Below are positions 44,040 through 52,382 of a stretch of 64,000 nt of DNA, in pieces. Each line of letters opens with the position of its first letter. Positions within the stretch are counted from its first letter, which is position 1. This DNA is from Salinarimonas sp. (GTDB lineage: Bacteria; Pseudomonadota; Alphaproteobacteria; Rhizobiales; Beijerinckiaceae), in NCBI RefSeq assembly GCF_040111675.1, contig NZ_CP157794.1:496001-560000 (forward strand), in the 5' to 3' direction. The notes under the pieces were generated by a model. The model was not told the DNA's origin. It saw nothing but the letters and a program-made list of their open reading frames with translations, and ran no database searches. A program made the translations under genes and the position numbers.

Positions 44040-44590
44040 AGTCGCACCTCTGAACTGGCAACGGAAAGCCGCGCGCACCCAACATCCGTTAGCTGCGTCA
44101 ATGCTTTTTGCTGCCGGTTTTGCCGCATCCGTTTTTATGGTTCTGAATTTATTACACGAGAGTCAATTGTCTGCCGTGATCGTTTTTTCGCCATGATCTG
44201 CACCTGGGTCATGCTCTTGAAACTCATCACGTTTCCATCGCCGCCCGATTCGGCGTTGACCGATAAAGCGGCCTCGGATCGTTCATCAACCATATTTTTG
44301 CCACGGAATTGGGCAGCAACCCTCAGTAAAATTGAAGCAATTACTGCGTCTAACGTTTACATGATAAACCCAATTCCCGTATTTGCCCGACCCATGTTCG
44401 AGCGGGACTTCCGAAGCAGGGTATTACGCCGGTCCGGCTGCTGTATTATCGTAGATTGCTGCAGCGCAACATCCGCATTCGAGCGGCACGGCCGTTGCTC
44501 GACGCGGAGCTCCATCGCTCGGGCGCCCGTCCCCCTTCGCGCCGTCCTGAGATCCCGCGGTTCCGCCGAGGCGTTCGCCACGCGCAGGCG
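44040..44590. other. 551-bp low-GC intergenic region before the cellulose operon
   Basis: Markedly more AT-rich than the rest of the window, with runs such as cgtttttatggttctgaattt and aatttattacacgagag near 44130-44160. No convincing gene; short open frames are low quality. It precedes bcsA and lies past the DUF6455 stop, so it probably carries the bcs promoter and upstream regulatory sites. The low GC suggests protein-binding DNA or acquired sequence. Confidence 0.55.
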
Positions 44591-45001
44591 TCAGCCGGGC
44601 CGGCTCTCGCCGTCGGGCGCGCCCCACCACGACCGCGCTTCGAGATGGGCGAGGGAGGCCGCGTTCGGGCAGACGTGCTGGTAGACCGCGCGGGCGACGC
44701 CGCGGTCGAGGTGCCGACGGCAGGCGCGCACGCTGAGGCAGCGCGAGCAGGTGGCGCTCATGTCGCGCATCAGCACGCGGTCGCGCCGCCGGACGGCCTC
44801 GGCGTCGATCCCCAGCGCCGCGAGCATGCGGCCGAGCTCGCGGCCGGCCTGCGGGCCGCGGGCGGCGATGCGCTCCAGGCCGTCGACGTCGAGCCCCACG
44901 TCGCGCGCGAGCGCGTCACGCTCGTCCCGGCTCAGGGACCGGAGGGGTTGCGGGGCCGTGCGGCTCGCCCACCAGCTGCGCAGATCGACCATCAGGCTCA
45001 T
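44591..45001 (-). CDS. DUF6455-family protein
   Basis: 136-aa soluble protein. The C-terminal half has the DUF6455 cysteine pattern: CSRCLSVRACRRHL followed by VCPNAASL, four Cys that could bind a metal or cluster. The N-terminal half (LRSLSRDERDALARDVGLDVDGLERI) is a helical segment. Proteins of this family sit in nitrate and nitrite respiration loci; function unknown. Start ATG 45001 diverges from the 45129 gene across a NnrR-type box. A shorter relative is at 62935. Confidence 0.88.
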   Translation of the reverse strand: MSLMVDLRSWWASRTAPQPLRSLSRDERDALARDVGLDVDGLERIAARGPQAGRELGRMLAALGIDAEAVRRRDRVLMRDMSATCSRCLSVRACRRHLDRGVARAVYQHVCPNAASLAHLEARSWWGAPDGESRPG

Positions 45002-45056
45002 GACGCGCTCCTCCCGTGTCCGTCCGTCTGCCTACCCCGCCGTCGCGGCGGGGTCG

Positions 45057-45070
45057 TTGCGCGAGCGCAA
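45057..45070. promoter_or_regulatory. NnrR/DNR-type box TTGCG-N4-CGCAA
   Basis: The 14-mer matches the inverted-repeat consensus of NnrR/DNR regulators exactly (ttgcg cgag cgcaa). It lies between the divergent DUF6455 gene (start 45001) and the 123-aa gene (start 45129). Nearby Crp/Fnr genes carry the ExxSR recognition helix for such sites. Site strength and occupancy are untested. Confidence 0.65.
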
Positions 45071-45128
45071 CGTCGCGCTCCGCCGCCCGCGGCAGGGTCG
45101 ATCGAGACCCGATCGAGGGGAGACAAGG

Positions 45129-45500
45129 ATGAATGTGATCGATCTCGCCGCGCGATCGCGACCCGCCGACGAGGCGGGGCAGACGTTGAGCCGGCTCCGC
45201 GCCGTCGTCGCCGGCCTCGATCTCGGCTGCGACTGCAAGGCGCGTCTCGACGGCGCGCTGACGCGCTTCTCGGATCTGGAGGAGAAGCGGGCGCGCCGGC
45301 AGGCGCTGGTCGAGGGTCGCGACGCGCGCGAGCGGATCGGGCTGCTGCTCGCGCTGCTGGCGGAGCTCGACGACGTTCCCCTGGCCGAGCCGGACGCGAG
45401 CGTCTACCGCGAGCTCAAGCTCCTGTTCCGGGACGTCGCGGCGGCCGCCGAGCGGGGCGCGCGGGCGATGGCGGGCGTCGGCGAGGCCGCGCGGTCCTGA
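45129..45500 (+). CDS. Small soluble protein of unknown function
   Basis: 123-aa protein, ATG at 45129 with GGGGAG upstream. Mostly helical and charged (FSDLEEKRARRQALVEGRDARER; YRELKLLFRDVAAAAERGAR), with one CDC cluster (LDLGCDCKARL). No membrane segment and no recognised domain. Divergent from the DUF6455 gene over the NnrR-type box, and ends 22 bases before the stop of a Crp/Fnr gene, so it should respond to low oxygen or NO. Not recognised as any named family. Confidence 0.7.
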   Translation: MNVIDLAARSRPADEAGQTLSRLRAVVAGLDLGCDCKARLDGALTRFSDLEEKRARRQALVEGRDARERIGLLLALLAELDDVPLAEPDASVYRELKLLFRDVAAAAERGARAMAGVGEAARS

Positions 45501-45522
45501 GCGCTCGACGCGCCCGCGCGGC

Positions 45523-46269
45523 TCAGCCGGGAGCGGCCACCGGCGGCAGGCTGGCGCCGGCGCTCGCGCCTTCGGGGTCGGGCCCGTCGATCAGCCAGTC
45601 GGGCCGGGCCACGTCCATCAGCCTGGCGCGGTCGGTGATCGTGACGCGCAGGCCGTCGAGCCGCAGGCCCTCGGGCTCCAGCGCGCGCAGCGCGCGGCTG
45701 AAATTCTCCGGCGTCATGCCGAGATAGCTCGCGAGGAGCCGCTTCTCGACCGGCAGGACGAAGCTGTCGGCGTCGCCCGCCTGCCGCGACTGACGCAGGA
45801 GGTAGGAGGCGATGCGCTCGCGCGAGGTGCGCAGCTTCAGGCCCTTGGCGTGGCGCACGACGGCGCGATAGGCGCCGGCGAGCTCCTGGATCACGGAGAC
45901 GGCGAATTCCGGGTCGCGCCGGAAGACGGCGCGCAGGTCCGAGGCCGGGATGCGCATCACGCGCGCCGGCTCGAGAATGCGCGCCGACATCAGGTAGGGC
46001 GCATCCCGGATGCAGGCGGCGAGGATGAAGGTGCCCACGGGCCGCACGACCGCCATCGTGGTCTCGCGCCCCTCCCATCGCGCGTAGAGCTCCACCGCGC
46101 CTTCCAGCACCACGTGCAGGAAATCGGCCGGGTCGCCTTGGCGAATCAGCTCGCCGCCTGCGGCGAAGCGCTCCGTCTGCGTGCTGTGCATGAGCGCGTC
46201 GTAGCTCGCCTGAAGCATGTCGCGGAACAGCGGCAGATGCCGGATTTCGGGGCTGTCGTGAGGGCGCAT
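45523..46269 (-). CDS. Crp/Fnr-family regulator, DNR/NnrR-like
   Basis: 248-aa regulator: an N-terminal cyclic-nucleotide-like sensor (about 10-130), a dimer helix, and a C-terminal winged helix. The recognition helix reads TPENFSRALRAL, with the ExxSR set used by FNR/DNR-type proteins to read TTG half sites. There is no N-terminal cysteine cluster for a 4Fe-4S centre, only one Cys (AACIRD), so oxygen sensing by a cluster is unlikely. NO-sensing haem, as in DNR, is possible. Adjacent to NnrS and an AhpD-like gene. Candidate reader of the box at 45057. Confidence 0.9.
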   Translation of the reverse strand: MRPHDSPEIRHLPLFRDMLQASYDALMHSTQTERFAAGGELIRQGDPADFLHVVLEGAVELYARWEGRETTMAVVRPVGTFILAACIRDAPYLMSARILEPARVMRIPASDLRAVFRRDPEFAVSVIQELAGAYRAVVRHAKGLKLRTSRERIASYLLRQSRQAGDADSFVLPVEKRLLASYLGMTPENFSRALRALEPEGLRLDGLRVTITDRARLMDVARPDWLIDGPDPEGASAGASLPPVAAPG

Positions 46270-46367
46270 GGAGACCGGCGCGTTCCCTGGCTCGTTCGTC
46301 GCCCGCTATCTGTTCTTCCGTTTTCCGGCCTTTGCAAGCCCCGCGGCGCCCATGCCGGTCCGGCGGG

Positions 46368-46694
46368 TCACCCGGGATCGGTCACGTCCTCGATCCAGGT
46401 GAGGGCGCGGACCCCCTGGGGGAAGCCCATGGTCGGGATCGCCATCAAGGCGACCTGCTTCAAGGCCGCGGGCTCGATTCCCTCCTCGAGCGCGCGGCGC
46501 GTGTGGGAATGCACCGCGCCTTCGGAGAGCGCGCCGATGGCGAGGGCGAGCTTCACGAGCCGGGCCGTGCGGCCGTCGATCGGTCCCGCCTCGCTCGTCG
46601 CCCGGCCGAGCGCGGCGTAGGCGTCCCAGACGCGCGGATAGGCGGCTGCGACGTCGCCGGCGCCCGAGGGCAGGGTCTTCGGATCGGTGGTCAT
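46368..46694 (-). CDS. Carboxymuconolactone decarboxylase (AhpD-like) family protein
   Basis: 108-aa single-domain CMD protein. The core KLALAIGALSEGAVHSHTRRALEEG has the conserved histidines, but the AhpD CxxC redox pair is replaced (VHSH), so peroxidase-reductase chemistry of AhpD is not expected. Start ATG 46694 has GGAG seven bases upstream. It lies between NnrS and a Crp/Fnr gene on the same strand, which suggests a role in nitrosative stress, but no reaction can be assigned. Confidence 0.85.
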   Translation of the reverse strand: MTTDPKTLPSGAGDVAAAYPRVWDAYAALGRATSEAGPIDGRTARLVKLALAIGALSEGAVHSHTRRALEEGIEPAALKQVALMAIPTMGFPQGVRALTWIEDVTDPG

Positions 46695-46766
46695 GCGAGA
46701 TCTCCGGGTGATGGGCCGGCGGGTGGCGTGCCTGTACGGCGCCAACGCTCCGGGCGGACGGCGCGT

Positions 46767-47948
46767 TCAGGCCGCGCGTCGCGGGCGCACCAGGAGCGGG
46801 CCGTAGACCAGCGCGAAGCCGAGGAAGGCGGCGGCGAAGGCCGCCCCGCCGAGATGCAGGAGGGCGACGGCGTGACCCGGCGCGAGGCTCGCCGCGATCC
46901 GCGCCAGCGCGCCGGCGATCACGAGCCCGTAGAGGAACGCGGTGCCGAGGTCGGCGACGAGCGGGCGGCCCGTATGCCCGCGCGTGGCGCGGGTCATCAC
47001 CGCGAGCGTCATCGCGCCCACGGCGCCGCCGGTCCAGGCGTGGATGCCGGCGCTCGGCACGACGAGGCCGAAGGCGGCGAGGCCGACGAGCAGGAAGCCG
47101 AGCGGCACGAAGGCATAGGCCGCGTGCAGGATCGCGACGAGCGGCTCGCGCGCGGTCCTGTCCCCGGCCCAGCGGGCGAGACGCGCCGCCTGGCCGAGCC
47201 CCGCGAGGATCAGCGCCGCGCCGGTGACGGCCGCCTCGGGCGCCGCGATCCACAGCGCCAGCGCGCCGACCGCGGCGATCAGGGAGACGGCGTCGAAGCG
47301 ACCGAACGGGGCGGGCAGCCGGCCGGGATTCTCCCGGGCGAGCCAGTTGCGGGTGAAGCTCGGGACGATTCGCCCGCCGATGAGCATGACGAGCAGGATC
47401 GTCGCCGCGATCCCCAGCCGCGGGCCGTGCTCCGCCGCGCCGGCGAGGCCCGCCTCCAGATGGAAGACGGCGTTGCCGACGCCGAGCAGGACGAGGGGCG
47501 CGAGGACCTTCAGGTTGCGCCAGTTGCGTCCGGCGACGATCTCCCGTGCGCAGGCCGCCGCGACGAGGGCGAGGAAGAGGACGTCGACGGCCATCGCGGC
47601 CTGCCAGCCGATCGTCGCGGACGCGGCCACCGCGACGCGCCCCGCGAGCCAGGCGACGACGAGGCCGGCGAGGGGCGCGCCCTGGAGCGGCAGGCGCCCG
47701 GTCCAGTTTGGGATCGCGGTGAGCAGGAAGCCCGTGGCGACGGCGGGGACGAAGCCGTAGAGCATCTCGTGGACATGCCAGTCGAGGGGCGAGAACGCCG
47801 TGGGCAGGGCGATCGCGCCGAGATGGGCCGGCACCCACAGGAGCATGGCGAGCCCCGCCTGGATCGCGCCGAGGAGGAAGAAGGGGCGAAAGCCGCAGGA
47901 GAAGAGAGCCGGGCCGGCGCTGGCGCGGGTGCGGGGGATCGAAGCCAT
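46767..47948 (-). CDS. nnrS: NnrS-family membrane haem-copper protein
   Basis: 393-aa polytopic protein with about 12 membrane segments. The NnrS signature begins FSCGFRPFFLLGAIQAGLAM, then PLDWHVHEMLYGF (His ligands), and later GGRIVPSFTRNWL with MTRATRGHTGR. NnrS proteins respond to NO and protect iron metabolism during nitrosative stress. Located between the two Crp/Fnr genes, divergent from the right-hand one. Confidence 0.94.
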   Translation of the reverse strand: MASIPRTRASAGPALFSCGFRPFFLLGAIQAGLAMLLWVPAHLGAIALPTAFSPLDWHVHEMLYGFVPAVATGFLLTAIPNWTGRLPLQGAPLAGLVVAWLAGRVAVAASATIGWQAAMAVDVLFLALVAAACAREIVAGRNWRNLKVLAPLVLLGVGNAVFHLEAGLAGAAEHGPRLGIAATILLVMLIGGRIVPSFTRNWLARENPGRLPAPFGRFDAVSLIAAVGALALWIAAPEAAVTGAALILAGLGQAARLARWAGDRTAREPLVAILHAAYAFVPLGFLLVGLAAFGLVVPSAGIHAWTGGAVGAMTLAVMTRATRGHTGRPLVADLGTAFLYGLVIAGALARIAASLAPGHAVALLHLGGAAFAAAFLGFALVYGPLLVRPRRAA

Positions 47949-48005
47949 GGTCTGGCTCGTCGTTGCCGTGGTGGACGAGGCTCGCGCGCGGGCGCGCGGC
48001 GGTCG

Positions 48006-48019
48006 TTGTCCTGGCGCAA
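48006..48019. promoter_or_regulatory. Weak FNR/NnrR-like site in nnrS promoter region
   Basis: TTG, eight bases, CAA in the divergent interval 47949-48092 between nnrS and a Crp/Fnr gene. The right half is CGCAA but the left half is TTGTC, so it is a partial match to TTGCG-N4-CGCAA. Position suits control of either gene. Treat as a candidate only. Confidence 0.35.
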
Positions 48020-48092
48020 GCTCGCTCGACCTCGCGCGCGGCGCGGTGCTACACCGGGACGGCGGCAGGACGCCGCCGAACGGAGCCCGCCC

Positions 48093-48782
48093 ATGACGCC
48101 GACCGATCGCGCCCGGCTCGCCGCCATGCCCCTCTTCGCGGGCGTGGACGAGGGGGCGCTCGCGGAGATCCTCGCCGCCGGGCGGACCGCGCGGTATGCG
48201 AAGGACGCGACCGTCTTCGCGCAGGAGGAGGAGGCGCACGCCTTCTTCGTGCTGATCGACGGGCGGCTGCGGGTGACGAAGCTCACGTCGGACGGGCAGC
48301 AGGTCGTGGTGCGCTTCGTCACGCCGGGCGACCTCTTCGGGATCGCGCCGGCGGTCGGCCGCACCACCTATCCCGCGACGGCCACGTCCATCGTCGACAG
48401 CACCGCGGCCGCCTGGCCGACGCGCGCCTGGCCGCGGCTCCTCGCGCTGAACCCCGCCTTCGCCGCGAACGCGCTCCAGACCGTCGGCGGGCGCCTGCAG
48501 GATGCGCATGCCCGCGTCGTCGAGCTCGCCACGGAGCCCGTGGAGCAGCGCATCGCGCATGCGCTGCTGCGGCTGGCCGAGCGCTCCGGAAGGGCCGGAG
48601 CGGAGGGCGTCGAGATCGACTTCCCGCTCTCGCGCCAGGACGTGGCGGAGATGACCGGCTCGACGCTCCACACGGTGAGCCGCATCCTCAGCGCCTGGGA
48701 GCGGGACGGGATCGTCGCCGGCGGGCGCCGGCGCATCGCGCTGCGCGACCGCGTCGCGCTGGCGCGCATCGCCGAGGGCTGA
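48093..48782 (+). CDS. Crp/Fnr-family regulator, NarR-like position
   Basis: 229-aa regulator with an N-terminal effector domain (VLIDGRLRVTKLTSDGQQVVVRF) and C-terminal winged helix (MTGSTLHTVSRILSAWERDG). It contains no cysteine, so it cannot hold an FNR iron-sulfur cluster. The recognition helix has His where FNR has Glu (HTVSR). Position convergent with the molybdenum-cofactor and nar array resembles NarR, a nitrate/nitrite-responsive Fnr-type regulator, but that equivalence is inference. ATG at 48093 with CGGAG upstream. Confidence 0.88.
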   Translation: MTPTDRARLAAMPLFAGVDEGALAEILAAGRTARYAKDATVFAQEEEAHAFFVLIDGRLRVTKLTSDGQQVVVRFVTPGDLFGIAPAVGRTTYPATATSIVDSTAAAWPTRAWPRLLALNPAFAANALQTVGGRLQDAHARVVELATEPVEQRIAHALLRLAERSGRAGAEGVEIDFPLSRQDVAEMTGSTLHTVSRILSAWERDGIVAGGRRRIALRDRVALARIAEG

Positions 48783-48802
48783 TCCTCGCGCCCTCCGGCG
48801 CG

Positions 48803-49354
48803 TCACCCGGCCGACGCCGGCCGGAACGCCGTCACCACGTCCGGCCGGGTCTCGATCCGCGCCGCGCCGATCAGGTCGAGGCAATAGGGCACGGCGGGCA
48901 TCACCGCGAGCAGCGTCGTGCGGATCGAGGACGGCTTGCCGGGCAGGTTGATCACGAGCGCGCGGCCGCGGATTCCGGCCGTCTGGCGTGACAGGATGGC
49001 GGTCGGCACGCGCTCGAGGCTCTTCGCGCGCATCAGCTCGCCGAAGCCGGGGAGGAGCTTCTCGCAGGCGGCCTTCGTCGCCTCCGGCGTGAGGTCGCGC
49101 GGGGCGGGGCCGGTGCCGCCGGTGGTCAGGACGAGATCGCAGCCGCCCGCGTCGACGAGGGCGACGATGGCCGCGCGCACGCTCTCGACGCCGTCCGGCA
49201 CAAGGCGCGCGATCGGCTCGAAGGGCGTCGCCAGCATCTCGTCGAGCGCGGCGCGGATGGCCGGCCCGCTCGCGTCCTCGTAGGTCCCGGCGCTGGCGCG
49301 ATCGGAGACGGTGAGGATGCCGATGCGGGCGGGGCGGTGCGTCGTCTCGGCCAT
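48803..49354 (-). CDS. mog: Molybdopterin adenylyltransferase-like protein (MogA/MoaB)
   Basis: 183-aa enzyme of the MogA/MoaB fold that adenylylates molybdopterin before molybdenum insertion. Signatures: ILTVSDRASAGTYEDASG, LTTGGTGPAPRDLTPEAT, and VINLPGKPSSI. It starts two bases after the moaA stop and is the last gene of the nar array, so cofactor supply is tied to NarG synthesis. MogA versus MoaB cannot be settled from this alone. Confidence 0.93.
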   Translation of the reverse strand: MAETTHRPARIGILTVSDRASAGTYEDASGPAIRAALDEMLATPFEPIARLVPDGVESVRAAIVALVDAGGCDLVLTTGGTGPAPRDLTPEATKAACEKLLPGFGELMRAKSLERVPTAILSRQTAGIRGRALVINLPGKPSSIRTTLLAVMPAVPYCLDLIGAARIETRPDVVTAFRPASAG

Positions 49355-49356
49355 GC

Positions 49357-50367
49357 TCAGCCTCCCGTGACGCTCATATGGCGGGAGAGCGTCGGCGCGC
49401 GTCCCCGCTCGACCACGAAGTCGTGGCCCTTCGGCTTTCTCGCGATCGCGGCGTCGATCGCCGCATGCAGCCGCGCATCGCCCTCCGAGCCGCGAAGCGC
49501 CGCGCGCAGGTCGTGGGCGCCCTCGTGGCCGAGGCAGGTGAAGAGCTGGCCGGTGCAGGTGACCCGCACGCGGTTGCAGCTCTCGCAGAAATTATGGGAC
49601 AGAGGCGTGATGAAGCCGAGCCGCCCGCCCGTCTCGGCGACGCGGACATAGCGCGCCGGCCCGCCGGTACGGTGCGCGATCGGCTCCAGCGTGTAGCGCG
49701 CGGCGAGGCGCGCCTTCACGGCCTCGAGCGAGAGATACTGGTCGGCCCGGTGGGCGCCGACATCGCCGAGCGGCATCACCTCGATCAGCGTCAAATCCAT
49801 GGAGCGCCCGTGGGCGAAGCGCATGAGCCGCTCGATCTCGCCCTCGTCGGAATCCTGCAGCGCGACCGCGTTGAGCTTCACCGAAAGCCCGGCTTCCTGC
49901 GCGGCGTCGAGGCCGGCGAGGATCTTGTCGAGGGAGCCCCAGCGAGTGATGGCGCGATAGCGCTCGGGGCAGAGCGTATCCAGCGAGACGTTGATGCGTC
50001 GCACGCCGCGCTCCGCCAGCGCCTCGGCGTGGCGGGCGAGCAGCGTACCGTTGGTGGTGAGGGTGATCTCGTCGAGCGCGCCGGAGTCGAGATGGCGCGA
50101 GAGGCCGCCGATCAGGTCGATCAGGTCGCGGCGCACCAGCGGCTCGCCGCCGGTGAAGCGCAGCTTGCGCACGCCGCGGGCGACGAAGGCCGAGCACAGC
50201 CGGTCGAGCTCTTCCAGCGAGAGCAGCTCGCGCTTGGGCAGGAAGGTCATCGCCTCCGACATGCAGTAGACGCAGCGCAGGTCGCAGCGATCCGTCACCG
50301 AGACGCGCAGGTAGGTGACGCGCCGTGCGTGCCCGTCGATCAGCGGCGAGAGGGCGGGGCAGGACAT
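49357..50367 (-). CDS. moaA: GTP 3',8-cyclase MoaA
   Basis: 336-aa radical SAM enzyme, first step of molybdenum cofactor synthesis. The SAM cluster is CDLRCVYC (near residue 30) and the second cluster uses [20 protein letters not shown] near the C-terminus. [12 protein letters not shown] and TTNGTLL are typical. The usual C-terminal GG of MoaA is present (SVTGG). Start is ATG 50367 with GAGG eight bases upstream. Lies 10 bases downstream of the 102-aa unknown gene. Confidence 0.96.
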   Translation of the reverse strand: MSCPALSPLIDGHARRVTYLRVSVTDRCDLRCVYCMSEAMTFLPKRELLSLEELDRLCSAFVARGVRKLRFTGGEPLVRRDLIDLIGGLSRHLDSGALDEITLTTNGTLLARHAEALAERGVRRINVSLDTLCPERYRAITRWGSLDKILAGLDAAQEAGLSVKLNAVALQDSDEGEIERLMRFAHGRSMDLTLIEVMPLGDVGAHRADQYLSLEAVKARLAARYTLEPIAHRTGGPARYVRVAETGGRLGFITPLSHNFCESCNRVRVTCTGQLFTCLGHEGAHDLRAALRGSEGDARLHAAIDAAIARKPKGHDFVVERGRAPTLSRHMSVTGG

Positions 50368-50377
50368 GAGATCGCCC

Positions 50378-50686
50378 TCAGCCCGCGTGCCCGCAGGCGG
50401 GCGCGGCCGGCGCGGGCCGGAGCGCATAGGCGAGCATGCCTTTCAGGCACGCGGCCCCGGGGTCTTCGGCGCGGCCGATCGAACCGATGAGCGTCACCCA
50501 GTCGTCGTCGCTCGCGCCCGACGCGAACAGGCCGACCGCCTGGGCGGCGAAGGCGCCGGCCGTGAGCCCGACGCAGGCGGCGGCGGTCTCGACCTCGGCG
50601 AGGAGCGCGAGGTCGCCGAGCCCGAGGAGGGCTTCGAGCGCGACCACCTCGTCGTCGAGGCGAGCGATGAGGTCTCCGAGCAGCAT
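50378..50686 (-). CDS. 102-aa protein of unknown function in nar array
   Basis: Small acidic protein starting [21 protein letters not shown]. Helical, with conserved-looking features DDDWVTLIG and [16 protein letters not shown], and three Cys including a C-terminal ACGHAG. It sits 10 bases from both the parvulin gene and moaA and is on the same strand, so it belongs to the nar/Mo-cofactor transcript. I do not recognise the family; a chaperone or regulator for nitrate reductase is possible but unproven. Confidence 0.72.
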   Translation of the reverse strand: MLLGDLIARLDDEVVALEALLGLGDLALLAEVETAAACVGLTAGAFAAQAVGLFASGASDDDWVTLIGSIGRAEDPGAACLKGMLAYALRPAPAAPACGHAG

Positions 50687-50696
50687 GGCCGTCTCC

Positions 50697-51527
50697 TCAA
50701 TGCACGTTGAGCGCGCCGGGCGCGGGGATCTCGAGGCCCTCGACGCCGCTTCGGGCGAGGAGACGGGCGACGTATTGCGCCTCGGCGCGCCGGCGCACGG
50801 CCTCGCGCAGGTACGCTCCGATGCGCGCCGCGACGGCCTCGAAGGGGAGGATCGCGCCCGCGATCCTGCGGTCGAGGCGCACGACGTGGACGCCGTAGCG
50901 GGTCTCGACGGGATCGGACACCGCGCCGGGGGCGAGCGCGTCCATGGCGGCCTCGAACTCGGGCGTGGTCTCGCCCTGGCGGACCTGGCCGAGATGGCCG
51001 CCCTCCTCCGCCGAGGGGCAGGTGGAATGCAGCCGCGCCAGATCGGAGAGGTCGCCGGGGCGCTCCTTCAGATGCGCCGCGAGCATGCGCGCCTTCTCCA
51101 GCGCGGCGGCGAAGGCGGCGTCGTTCTCCCGCGGCGCGCCGATCAGGACGTGGGCGGCCTCGTAGAGGGTCGGCGCGCGGAAGCGCTCGCGATGGGTCTC
51201 GTAATAGCGCCGGCACTCGTCCTCGGTCGGCTCCGGGGTGACCACCTCGCGCTCGACGAGGGCGCGCTGGTCGGCCTCGCCCTGTGTCTCGCGGCGGCCC
51301 TGCGCATCCGCACGGGGGACGCCCACGACCCCGAGGCGGTCGGCCTCCTGGGCCAGCGCCTCGCGCAGGACGAGGGCGAGCGCCGCCTGCTTCCAGGCCG
51401 CGACCGGGCTGAGCGCCGGGTGGTTCTGCACCTCGCGGGCGATCATGGCGTGGGAGAGGGTCTTGCCGCCGACGCGGATCGGGCGGCGCGGGGCATTGGG
51501 GATCTGGCGGACGGAGCAGGCGGACAT
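50697..51527 (-). CDS. Parvulin-type peptidyl-prolyl isomerase, NifM-like
   Basis: 276-aa protein with a C-terminal PpiC (parvulin) domain, residues about 130-240 (APTLYEAAHVLIGAPREND; CPSAEEGGHLGQVRQGETTPEF; GVHVVRLDRR). The N-terminal 120 residues are helical (SPVAAWKQAALALVLREALA). No signal peptide, so it acts in the cytoplasm, as expected for folding of NarGH. Similar parvulins occur beside nar genes in other denitrifiers. ATG at 51527 with GAGGAG upstream. Confidence 0.9.
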   Translation of the reverse strand: MSACSVRQIPNAPRRPIRVGGKTLSHAMIAREVQNHPALSPVAAWKQAALALVLREALAQEADRLGVVGVPRADAQGRRETQGEADQRALVEREVVTPEPTEDECRRYYETHRERFRAPTLYEAAHVLIGAPRENDAAFAAALEKARMLAAHLKERPGDLSDLARLHSTCPSAEEGGHLGQVRQGETTPEFEAAMDALAPGAVSDPVETRYGVHVVRLDRRIAGAILPFEAVAARIGAYLREAVRRRAEAQYVARLLARSGVEGLEIPAPGALNVH

Positions 51528-51564
51528 GGGAGCGCTCCTCGGGGGCGAGCGGAGATGGGAAAGA

Positions 51565-51594
51565 GCCGGCCCGGACGGCAGCATCCGGGCCGGC
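51565..51594 (-). terminator. Hairpin after narI
   Basis: An 11-bp perfect stem (gccggcccgga/tccgggccggc) with an 8-base loop lies between the narI stop (51605) and the parvulin start (51527). It is the strongest stem in the nar array. A weak T-containing stretch (ctcttt in transcript sense) follows. It may end a share of narGHJI transcripts or stabilise their 3' ends. Confidence 0.6.
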
Positions 51595-51604
51595 GCGAGG
51601 GCCG

Positions 51605-52369
51605 TCACTCGGCGGGCTGGGCCGCGGGGACGGGACGGGCGGGCGCGGGGCGCGCCGCCGGGGCCGGCTGCTTCGCGGGCGCCGGCTTCTTGGTGCGGAC
51701 CACCTGGTAGCCGCGCCGGCCGAGATACCAGACCGGGGCGGACCAGATGTGGACGAGGCGGGTGAAGGGGAAGACGAGGAAGATCGTCATGCCGAGCAGG
51801 AGGTGCGCCTTGAAGATCGGGTGCACGTTCGCGACCACCGCCGAGACGCCGGGCTGCAGCGTCAGGATGCCTTGCGACCAGGTCATGAACTTGAGCATCT
51901 CGTACCCGTCCATGTGGCCGAGCGAGAGCGGGATCGTGGCCAGCCCGAGCAGCAGCTGGGCGAAGATGATCAGCAGGATCGCGGTGTCGGCGGGTGACGA
52001 GGCCGCGCGGATGCGCGGATCGAACAGGCGCCGATGCGTGAGCAGCGAGATGCCGACCAGCGTCGCGAGGCCAGCGATGCCGCCCACCACGATCGCCATG
52101 CCCTGCTTGAAGGACTTCGAGATCCCCACCGCCTCGAAGATGAAGGCGGGGGTGAGGAGCCCGGCGGCGTGACCGAGGAAGAGCACCAGGATGCCGACGT
52201 GGAAAAGTACCGAGCCGAGCACCAGCTGCTTGCGGCGCAGGAGCTGGCTCGAGCTCGCTTTCCAGGTGTACTGCTCCCGGTCGAACCGCAGCAGCGAGCC
52301 GACGAGGAAGACCGTCAGCGCGAGATAGGGAAACCATCCGAAGAGGATGTGATTGAGCGAGGTCTCCAT
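51605..52369 (-). CDS. narI: Respiratory nitrate reductase gamma subunit NarI
   Basis: 254-aa membrane cytochrome b of the quinol:nitrate oxidoreductase. Five membrane helices; haem-ligand histidines lie in VLFHVGILVLFLGHAAG and ANVHPIFKAHLLLGM. A Pro/Ala-rich cytoplasmic tail (KKPAPAKQPAPAARP) extends the C-terminus. Transfers electrons from quinol to NarH. Thirteen bases separate it from narJ. Confidence 0.96.
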   Translation of the reverse strand: METSLNHILFGWFPYLALTVFLVGSLLRFDREQYTWKASSSQLLRRKQLVLGSVLFHVGILVLFLGHAAGLLTPAFIFEAVGISKSFKQGMAIVVGGIAGLATLVGISLLTHRRLFDPRIRAASSPADTAILLIIFAQLLLGLATIPLSLGHMDGYEMLKFMTWSQGILTLQPGVSAVVANVHPIFKAHLLLGMTIFLVFPFTRLVHIWSAPVWYLGRRGYQVVRTKKPAPAKQPAPAARPAPARPVPAAQPAE

Positions 52370-52382
52370 GGCTCTGGCCTCC

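Noticed and set aside
44456..44469. TTG-N8-CAA sequence resembling an FNR site
   Set aside because: Lies downstream of the DUF6455 stop codon, far from any start; the outer positions match weakly.
44193..44684. Possible 163-aa gene in the low-GC region
   Set aside because: No ribosome site, low-quality translation and overlap with the DUF6455 gene.
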